A model generated the notes under the pieces. The model was not told where the DNA came from and did not search any database. It saw nothing but the letters and a program-made list of their open reading frames with translations. Source: Planctomycetaceae bacterium (lineage in GTDB: Bacteria; Planctomycetota; Planctomycetia; Planctomycetales; Planctomycetaceae). From it: a DNA stretch of 10,970 nucleotides. Below are positions 6,429 to 10,970 of this stretch, piece by piece (position 1 is the first letter of the stretch; each line of letters opens with the position of its first letter). Where the stretch lies: assembly GCA_003445035.1 (NCBI GenBank), contig DLVV01000429.1, positions 1 through 10,970 on the forward strand, written 5' to 3'. Both the position numbers and the translations under genes were made by a program.

Positions 6429-7039
6429 CGATCGTCTCGACAAACCAGCTGATCGTCCGTCGAGCCAACCTCCCGATCCTGGCCGGCAACGACCTGGAGA
6501 TCGCTGCCGGCGAACGTGTGGGCATTTGTGGCGGCAACGGAACGGGCAAGACCACCCTGCTGAGAGTCCTGGCCAGGCTCGAACCGGTCCCTCCCGGAAT
6601 GGTCACCTCCAACTGTGCGTCGGGTGACATCACCCTGGTGCACCAGCATCCCTGGCTGTTTCGCGGCGACGTGCTGGGCAACATCGAGTACGGACTGGCC
6701 GCCCGACAGATCAACCGTTCCACGCGGCGTCGGATCGCCGGCGAATGGCTCGAGCGACTGGGGATCTCGCAGCTGGCCGAACGCCAGGTCGAGGGTCTCT
6801 CGGGTGGAGAACGCCGCCGGGTCGCACTGGCACGGGCGCTGGCGATCGCGCCGAGGCTGTTGCTGCTGGACGAACCGTTGGCCGAGATCGATGACGCGGG
6901 GATCACGTTGATCCGCGAAGTGCTCGAGCAACTGGAGAACACCACCGTCTTGATCACCTCTCCGGTGGACTTGCCAGAGGGATTCGTCCAGCGGACCATC
7001 TGGCTGGCGACGCCACAGACAACCTCGACAGCCGACTAG
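6425..7039 (+). CDS. tupC: Tungstate ABC transporter ATP-binding protein
   Basis: 204 residues, starting in the 4-bp overlap with tupB. It carries Walker A GGNGTGKT (36-43), a Q-loop at Gln74 (LVHQHPWLF), the ABC signature LSGGE (125-129) and Walker B LLLLDE (145-150) followed by the D-loop region AEID. It would power tungstate import with TupB. One oddity is that the switch histidine expected after Walker B, in a context like ITHD, is not present: the sequence reads LITSPVDLPEG, with Ser179 at that place. The C-terminus is also short for a TupC. ATP hydrolysis may therefore be slow or handled differently. No frameshift is evident, since the frame runs cleanly to TAG 7037-7039. The position in the operon makes the assignment secure despite this. 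Confidence 0.9.
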   Translation: MTIVSTNQLIVRRANLPILAGNDLEIAAGERVGICGGNGTGKTTLLRVLARLEPVPPGMVTSNCASGDITLVHQHPWLFRGDVLGNIEYGLAARQINRSTRRRIAGEWLERLGISQLAERQVEGLSGGERRRVALARALAIAPRLLLLDEPLAEIDDAGITLIREVLEQLENTTVLITSPVDLPEGFVQRTIWLATPQTTSTAD

Positions 7040-7059
7040 GTGGCCCGAGGTGCCGGATC

Positions 7060-7089
7060 GTGGACGAGTCCACCGGGCAAGGGTATGCT
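7060..7089 (+). promoter_or_regulatory. Candidate promoter with overlapping palindromic operator
   Basis: TGGACG (7061-7066, four of six to the -35 consensus) and TATGCT (7084-7089, four of six to the -10) are 17 bp apart. The dyad GTGGAC-GA-GTCCAC (7060-7073) covers the -35 box, where a repressor would be expected to bind. Transcription would begin near 7096, giving about 50 nt of leader before the ATG at 7145. The site lies directly after tupC and so separates the tup operon from the next pair of genes. Regulator unknown. Confidence 0.4.
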
Positions 7090-7132
7090 GTCGGTCCTCC
7101 AATACACACGTGTTCCCCAACACCCTGAGAGC

Positions 7133-7137
7133 GGGAG
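7133..7137 (+). promoter_or_regulatory. Ribosome binding site deciding the start of the propeller-like gene
   Basis: GGGAG lies 7 nt before ATG 7145. This and the signal peptide that follows favour ATG 7145 over the upstream in-frame GTG at 7040. Confidence 0.6.
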
Positions 7138-7144
7138 ACAAGAC

Positions 7145-8296
7145 ATGACACGCAAGATCGCAACGTTGTCGGTTGTCGGGCTGATGCTGACCATCGGCGT
7201 CCTGGCGATAACCGGTTCGGCGGCCCCGGCGAAAAAGGGTGCCGACAGGCTTCTGAAAAACGTCCAGACCAAGGGACTGAAGTTCCGGCAGATTGGACGG
7301 ATGAGCTTCGCAACCGACGGGGTCTTGCTGGTCGCCGACCGTGGAAACGGTTCAGTTGTGGCCATCGACACCGGTGACACCGGGTCGGCCACGCCGCTGA
7401 AGAAGCGAATCGACAACATCGACACGTTGATCGCTGGTGCACTGGGCACCAAGGCGGCCGGCGTGCAGATCGTCGACATGGTCGTCAACCGGATCAACGG
7501 ACGCATCTATCTTTCGGTGATCCGCAAGCAGGACGGCATCAGTGCCCTGCTGACAATCGACGGATCCAGCAAGGTGGCGGCCGTCAACCTGGCCAAGGCC
7601 CGCCACGTGCGGATCACGCTGCCGGGCGACGGTAAGGCCAAGGTCAGCAACGTCACCGGCGTGAAACTGGCCGGCAGCCGCGTGCTCGCTGCGGGACAGA
7701 GCGGACGCGAATTCGCCAGCAAGATCTACTCGATTCCTCTCCCCCTTGAACACGGCAACTCGGCCGCCGTCTACAGCACCGAAACCTTCCACGTGGCCCA
7801 CGGCCGCTGGGAAACCCGTGCCCCAATCCAGTCGTTTATCCCGATCAAGGAAAAGGGCAAGACCTACATCGTCGGATCGTTCAACTGCACTCCGATCGCC
7901 AAGTTCCCCGTCGACGGACTCGAAAGCGGTGCCAAGATCAAGGGGACCAGCGTCGTCGAACTGGGCAGTGGCAACCGGCCGGTCGACATGTTCATCTACA
8001 AGAAGGGCGGCAAGGACTGGCTGGTGACCAACACCGACCGGTTCCACCACAAGCGACGGCCGATCGGACCCAGCCAGTACTGGGGATGCCGCGTTGACAT
8101 GAAATACCTTGGAGCCAAGGAGATCAACGAAAAGGCCGCCAGGCGAACGGTCAAGAAGAAGAAGGGCCCCGAGGGAATGGAAGTCCTCGACGTGCTGTTC
8201 GGTGTCAAACACATCGACCAGTTCGCCAACGACAAGGTCGTCGTGCTTCGTGACACCAAGGGCAAGCTCAGCCTCGAGCCAGCCGTCCTGCCGTAA
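7145..8296 (+). CDS. Secreted protein of unknown function, probably beta-propeller-like
   Basis: 383 residues from ATG 7145, which has a good ribosome site and gives a clean signal peptide: a Thr-Arg-Lys start, a hydrophobic core at about 5-23, and likely cleavage near GSAAPA (24-29). The open frame extends upstream to GTG 7040, but those 35 residues are polar and precede the signal. The mature protein has repeated short beta-strand patterns such as VLLVADRGNGSVVAID, GRIYLSVIRKQDGISALLTID, KTYIVGSFNCTPIAKFPVDG and DWLVTNTDRFHHKRR, the look of a propeller fold. No catalytic motif is recognisable. Only two Cys occur in the mature part (NCTP and WGCRVD), which could pair. There is a Lys-rich stretch near VKKKKGPEG. 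I do not recognise the family. The next gene begins 6 bp later and encodes a lipoprotein, so the two probably act together in the envelope (inference). Confidence 0.8.
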   Translation: MTRKIATLSVVGLMLTIGVLAITGSAAPAKKGADRLLKNVQTKGLKFRQIGRMSFATDGVLLVADRGNGSVVAIDTGDTGSATPLKKRIDNIDTLIAGALGTKAAGVQIVDMVVNRINGRIYLSVIRKQDGISALLTIDGSSKVAAVNLAKARHVRITLPGDGKAKVSNVTGVKLAGSRVLAAGQSGREFASKIYSIPLPLEHGNSAAVYSTETFHVAHGRWETRAPIQSFIPIKEKGKTYIVGSFNCTPIAKFPVDGLESGAKIKGTSVVELGSGNRPVDMFIYKKGGKDWLVTNTDRFHHKRRPIGPSQYWGCRVDMKYLGAKEINEKAARRTVKKKKGPEGMEVLDVLFGVKHIDQFANDKVVVLRDTKGKLSLEPAVLP

Positions 8297-8302
8297 TCGC
8301 CG

Positions 8303-9523
8303 ATGATCCGTATTTCGGCAATCAGACGAACGACCGCCGCAAGCCTGCTGCTTGCGGCGGTTGTCTCGTTGACTGGAGTGGCCGGCTGCCGGCCGGATCC
8401 CACTCCCCCGCCGACCGTGGCACGCACCGCGGCCACCACCGGTTCCGGCGGCACGAGCGAGTGGACCGCTACCGACGGCCGTTTCACGCTGGAGGTGAAA
8501 CCCGGCTCCGGCGATCCGACAACCATTTCCGTCGTGGTCACCGACGCCCGGTCGGCATTCGACGAGATGACCGACGAACAACTCGAAGGTCTCATCGAAG
8601 TGCGTTCAGCCGCCCCCCTGCTGGGATCGATCGAGAAAATCTCGGGCCGCGAAATCTCTTTCTCGCCCTCCTTCCCACTCCTGGCCGGCCAGGAGTACCT
8701 GGTCCGTTTCCTCCGAAGAGCAGAACAGGGTGCGGATCGGCTGGAATGTCGGTACCGGGTCCCGGCTCCCGAGCCGTCCCCGGCCCCCACCGTCACGGCG
8801 GTCTATCCCACCTCCACCGTTCTGCCGGCTAACCACCTGAAGTTCTACATCGTGTTCTCCGAACCGATGCAGCCTGGCGAGATCTGGGGCTATTTCCAGC
8901 TGGACGATCTCGACAACAACCGCCCGGTGCCGCGGCCATTCCGCCACACCGAGTTGTGGTCCCGGGACCGTCGAACGCTGACGTTGTGGTTTCACCCCGG
9001 CCGGGTCAAGCAGGGCGTGAATCTCAACGTCGAACTCGGTGCCATCCTCGTCGAGGGCCGACGGTACCGATTGAGCATCTCCGGCGACTGGCCCTCAGCT
9101 CGCGGTACGCCCCTGGGTGACGCCGTCACCCGGGAATTCACAGCCGGGCCCGCCGATCACCAACAACCCGACCTGGCCAAGTGGAAAATCACCGTTCCGG
9201 CCGTTCGTTCCTTTTCGCCGCTCGTCTGTGGACTCGGCAGCCCGCACGACTGGGCGCTGCTCCGCAGTGACGTTCGAGTCGAAACCGCGGCGGGTCGCCC
9301 CGTCGTCGGCACTATCCAGACGAACGACCACGAGTCGACCTGGACGTTCACCCCCCAGTCGGCCTGGCAACCTGGACGCTACCGACTGGCCGTCGGCAGC
9401 GTACTCGAAGACCTGGCCGGCAACAGCCTGGAACGCCCCTTCGAAGTTGACGTCACCGACGCGAAATCGGCCGAGCCCACCTCGGCCGCGACACGCTATC
9501 GCGAATTCACCATCCAGCCGTAG
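8303..9523 (+). CDS. Ig-like (Big_5-type) domain lipoprotein of unknown function
   Basis: 406 residues from ATG 8303, 6 bp after the previous stop. The signal is of lipoprotein type: RRTTAASLLLAAVVSLTG, then lipobox VAGC with Cys29. A Pro/Thr/Gly linker (31-52) is followed by a beta-rich region (about 53-150), a segment beginning VTAVYPTSTVLPANHLKFYI near 163 with the FSEPM phrase typical of Big_5 (SbsA-like) Ig domains, and a second such domain at about 285-395 ending GRYRLAVGSVLEDLAGNSLE. The middle part (YP-x-x-x-VLP-x-N-x-LKFY...FSEPM) resembles a widespread family of bacterial surface proteins that I recall only as uncharacterised. It is probably anchored in a membrane facing outward, as a structural or binding partner of the propeller-like protein. 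The start of the coding region contains a strong hairpin (8330-8364). No enzyme motif is seen. Confidence 0.85.
   Translation: MIRISAIRRTTAASLLLAAVVSLTGVAGCRPDPTPPPTVARTAATTGSGGTSEWTATDGRFTLEVKPGSGDPTTISVVVTDARSAFDEMTDEQLEGLIEVRSAAPLLGSIEKISGREISFSPSFPLLAGQEYLVRFLRRAEQGADRLECRYRVPAPEPSPAPTVTAVYPTSTVLPANHLKFYIVFSEPMQPGEIWGYFQLDDLDNNRPVPRPFRHTELWSRDRRTLTLWFHPGRVKQGVNLNVELGAILVEGRRYRLSISGDWPSARGTPLGDAVTREFTAGPADHQQPDLAKWKITVPAVRSFSPLVCGLGSPHDWALLRSDVRVETAAGRPVVGTIQTNDHESTWTFTPQSAWQPGRYRLAVGSVLEDLAGNSLERPFEVDVTDAKSAEPTSAATRYREFTIQP
8330..8364 (+). promoter_or_regulatory. Strong hairpin within the signal-peptide coding region of the lipoprotein gene
   Basis: Left arm ACGACCGCCGCAAGC (8330-8344) pairs with GCTTGCGGCGGTTGT (8350-8364) around the 5-nt loop CTGCT. 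It has 12 uninterrupted pairs nearest the loop, then one G-U and two more pairs. It begins 27 nt after the A of the start codon. The bases after it (CTCGTTG) are not a T-run, so it is a poor intrinsic terminator, but it could slow translation or protect the message. Confidence 0.5.
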
Positions 9524-9551
9524 CGCAATTCGGCCCGTTACGAACGGCTGG
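9514..9551 (+). terminator. Inverted repeat over the lipoprotein stop codon, possible terminator
   Basis: CCAGCCGT (9514-9521) and ACGGCTGG (9544-9551) are perfect 8-bp inverted repeats with a 22-nt loop. The following CAATCGTTGTTGG is only modestly T-rich, so intrinsic termination would be weak. The place, straight after the last gene of the pair, fits a 3'-end structure. Confidence 0.3.
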
Positions 9552-9697
9552 CAATCGTTGTTGGACGGACCCGCGACCGACGCAATCCGGCAATTCCAAT
9601 AAAACCGGTTAAGGCGACTTTGCCGGTTGTGCCGATAAGTCAACAGGGGGAAAAGTCGATTCACCGAGTCTCTCGGTCCGTCAACGGAGTGACAGGC
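9524..9697 (+). other. Intergenic region before the Pro-rich secreted protein gene
   Basis: 174 bp holding the right arm of the 9514-9551 hairpin, an 8-bp palindrome AACCGGTT (9603-9610) and a second CCGGTT at 9623-9628. GATAAG at 9634-9639 is a weak -10 candidate without a good -35. GGAG at 9686-9689 is a ribosome site 8 nt before ATG 9698. The reading frame of the next gene is open back to TTG 9620, but that part is polar and lacks a ribosome site. A promoter probably lies here but I cannot place it firmly. Confidence 0.4.
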
Positions 9698-10573
9698 ATG
9701 TCGCTGGACCCGCTGCAGGATACCGCCCGGCCAATGAGGTTCTCGGCCAGAACCCTAGTTTGCCCACTGTTGCTGTCCCTGGCCGTCGTGGCCATTCCCG
9801 ACATCGCCCCCGCCGGGATCTTCGACTTCCTCAAACGCGACCGTGACGAGGATGTCGAAATCATCGAAACCCACGCCAGCAACTGCCGCTGTCGACCTCG
9901 CTGCAGCCATCCCAAGCAGGCACAAAGCCAGCACAGGACCCCACAAACGGCCCACCGCCCCACGCCGCAGCCGACACCTCAATCTTCACACAAACCGACA
10001 CCGCAGACCGCGTCTCCCTACGCTCCGCTGGCCACCACGCCGCCAATCCCTTCGCAGACGTTCCTGCCTCCGCCCGTGTTTCGGTCGGCACCGCCGGCAC
10101 CGCCTGTGGCCGCGACCCTTCCGGCGACCCGCACACCAGTGGCCCGCTACGCCATGCGGCCAACTCCGGGTGTGCCCTACCCCTCGCCCCCGATCCAACC
10201 AACCGGCCCTCCGGTGATCTACCAGCGAGAGACGGTCGTAAAACAGGTGCCTGTGACCACCTGGCAGACCCGGTGGGTCGACCGCGGTTCCTATCGCATG
10301 GTCTGGGTCTCGCGGCCCGCACTGCAACAAGTGCCCCAAACCACCTACCGTTCTGTGCTGGGCTACCGCGTGGTGCCCTACCAGCGAATGGCGGCATCAA
10401 CACCTGGCATTCCGGCTCGCAGAACAACCGCGACCGGACAACCACCAACGGTGAGGCTGGTCCCGGCCCCGATCGCAGCCCAACCGGTGACCTCCCGGCG
10501 GTCCATTTCATCGAAAATGAAGCCGAACACCGCCCAACGGGTGTGGCAGGCACGCGGACGGCTGGGCCGCTAA
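9698..10573 (+). CDS. Secreted Pro/Thr/Gln-rich protein with C-terminal Trp/Tyr/Val-rich repeat region
   Basis: 291 residues from ATG 9698, chosen for the GGAG 8 nt upstream. ATG 9734 (12 residues shorter) gives a tidier signal peptide and is a fair alternative. The signal core is about 20-33 (LVCPLLLSLAVVAI), with likely cleavage near APAG (37-40). After an acidic patch (RDRDEDVEIIE) comes a Cys cluster C63-x-C65-x-x-x-C69 with a nearby His, then a long stretch rich in Pro, Thr, Gln and Ser (about 72-174). This has simple repeats such as PTPQ and is probably disordered. Residues 175-230 carry RETVVKQVPVTTWQTRWVDR and TYRSVLGYRVVPYQ, alternating Val/Tyr/Trp strands of a kind I associate with secreted planctomycete proteins (resembling, but not shown to be, the YTV family). 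It is probably a cell-wall or envelope structural protein. No enzyme motif is seen. Confidence 0.75.
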   Translation: MSLDPLQDTARPMRFSARTLVCPLLLSLAVVAIPDIAPAGIFDFLKRDRDEDVEIIETHASNCRCRPRCSHPKQAQSQHRTPQTAHRPTPQPTPQSSHKPTPQTASPYAPLATTPPIPSQTFLPPPVFRSAPPAPPVAATLPATRTPVARYAMRPTPGVPYPSPPIQPTGPPVIYQRETVVKQVPVTTWQTRWVDRGSYRMVWVSRPALQQVPQTTYRSVLGYRVVPYQRMAASTPGIPARRTTATGQPPTVRLVPAPIAAQPVTSRRSISSKMKPNTAQRVWQARGRLGR

Positions 10574-10590
10574 CAGGCCGGACGGCTCAG
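10562..10590 (+). terminator. Hairpin spanning the two convergent stop codons
   Basis: CTGGGCCG (10562-10569) pairs with CGGCTCAG (10583-10590) over eight positions including one G-U, with a 13-nt loop. It covers the stop codons of both converging genes, where a shared terminator would sit. On the opposite strand the wobble becomes an A-C mismatch. Neither side has a clear T-run, so intrinsic termination is uncertain. Confidence 0.3.
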
Positions 10591-10970
10591 TGAAACGCGG
10601 GCACGTCGGCGACGCTTTCGCCGTCGATCATCGCCTGCACGTGAGCAGCCACCCGGGTGATGATCGTCTCGACCATCGCGGCACCGTTCTCGGCCGTCGC
10701 CGACAACGGCTCCTTGTCCTCCTGGTCCTGCATCGCGTCCTCGCGGACGTTCTCAGGAAACACCGCCAGGGCAAACGCCGTTTCGAATTCCTGGGCGTGA
10801 CCGGGAAACCGACCGGTCTCCAGATACGGCGAAACCGCCTCGTCGTCGAGAAAGTCCCAGTAGCTGTGGAACTGCAGGTTGGTCTCCAGACGCTGCAAGA
10901 ACTGACCCCAGATGCCCTGGCAGGGAGCCACGTTGCCGCCGTGACCGTTGAGCACCAGGATGTGCTCGAA
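10587..10970 (-). CDS. Creatininase-family amidohydrolase, C-terminal part
   Basis: Partial gene entering from the right edge and reading leftward; 127 residues are visible before the TGA (10589-10587). The visible start is FEHILVLNGHGGN, the hallmark of the creatininase family (creatinine amidohydrolase and MftE-like peptidases), whose His in NGHGGN belongs to the metal-bound active site. A second family signature, GHAQEFETAFALA (visible residues 57-69), follows, and FPENVR is like the segment that comes next in relatives. The family hydrolyses C-N bonds in cyclic amides or small peptides using divalent metal ions; the exact substrate cannot be told from this fragment. The N-terminal part with the other metal ligands lies outside the window. 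It is convergent with the previous gene (13 bp between stops) and not part of its operon. Confidence 0.9.
   Translation of the reverse strand, partial: FEHILVLNGHGGNVAPCQGIWGQFLQRLETNLQFHSYWDFLDDEAVSPYLETGRFPGHAQEFETAFALAVFPENVREDAMQDQEDKEPLSATAENGAAMVETIITRVAAHVQAMIDGESVADVPAFH

Noticed and set aside
6425..7039. tupC as a pseudogene because of the missing switch His
   Set aside because: Walker A, Q-loop, signature and Walker B are intact, and the frame is unbroken with coupled starts, so decay is not supported.
7040..7144. 35-residue N-terminal extension of the propeller-like protein from GTG 7040
   Set aside because: It would start directly at the tupC stop, precede the signal peptide with polar residues, and cover the likely promoter and ribosome site of ATG 7145.
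7352..8581. Long open frame on the minus strand opposite the propeller and lipoprotein genes
   Set aside because: It overlaps two + strand genes with good signal peptides. The antisense peptide has low-complexity composition and no recognisable features.
9603..9628. CCGGTT direct repeat and AACCGGTT palindrome as operator
   Set aside because: The units are short and GC-typical, with no promoter placed nearby; chance is a sufficient explanation.
9620..9697. Upstream TTG start for the Pro-rich secreted protein
   Set aside because: TTG without a ribosome site would bury the signal peptide behind 26 to 38 extra residues; ATG 9698 has GGAG at proper spacing.
1..10970. CRISPR arrays, tRNA/rRNA genes, insertion sequences, phage genes
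   Set aside because: No regularly spaced repeats, tRNA-like folds, transposase or integrase motifs, or target-site duplications were seen.

Overview
The window is GC-rich (by eye clearly above 60 percent), densely coded, and almost entirely on the + strand. The gene content suggests a member of the Planctomycetota. The pointers are Tad-type TadB/TadC genes, a Hanks-type Ser/Thr kinase fused to a caspase-like domain, an FHA protein, a secreted protein with a Trp/Tyr/Val-rich repeat region of a kind common in that phylum, and few clear Shine-Dalgarno sites. This assignment is an inference from gene style, not from a marker gene.

Layout. (1) Positions 1-1102 hold the end of a TadB-like gene and a complete TadC-like gene, the inner-membrane platform of a Tad pilus/secretion apparatus. 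(2) Positions 1122-2018 encode a membrane-anchored FHA-domain protein, probably read from its own near-leaderless promoter. (3) Positions 2120-4804 encode an 894-residue kinase with one transmembrane segment, about four tandem beta-rich repeats outside the membrane and a C-terminal caspase-like domain. In that domain the expected catalytic Cys is Thr, and it ends with a complete EF-hand-type loop. (4) Positions 4876-7039 are a tungstate ABC importer operon, tupA-tupB-tupC, whose reading frames overlap. (5) Positions 7145-9523 hold two closely spaced genes for exported proteins of unknown function: a probable beta-propeller-like secreted protein and an Ig-like (Big_5-type) lipoprotein. A dyad-bearing promoter precedes the pair, and a very strong hairpin lies in the start of the second gene. 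(6) Positions 9698-10573 encode a Pro-rich secreted protein. (7) The minus strand at 10587-10970 carries the C-terminal part of a creatininase-family hydrolase, convergent with the previous gene.

How the parts may work together. TadB/TadC, the FHA protein and the kinase form a plausible phospho-signalling plus Tad-machinery neighbourhood: a transmembrane kinase with an outside sensor and a phosphopeptide-binding-type partner beside the secretion platform. The tup operon is a self-contained uptake unit. The propeller/lipoprotein pair looks like a cell-envelope module of unknown role. The candidates for something undescribed are the kinase-repeat-pseudocaspase-EF-hand protein and the propeller/lipoprotein pair.
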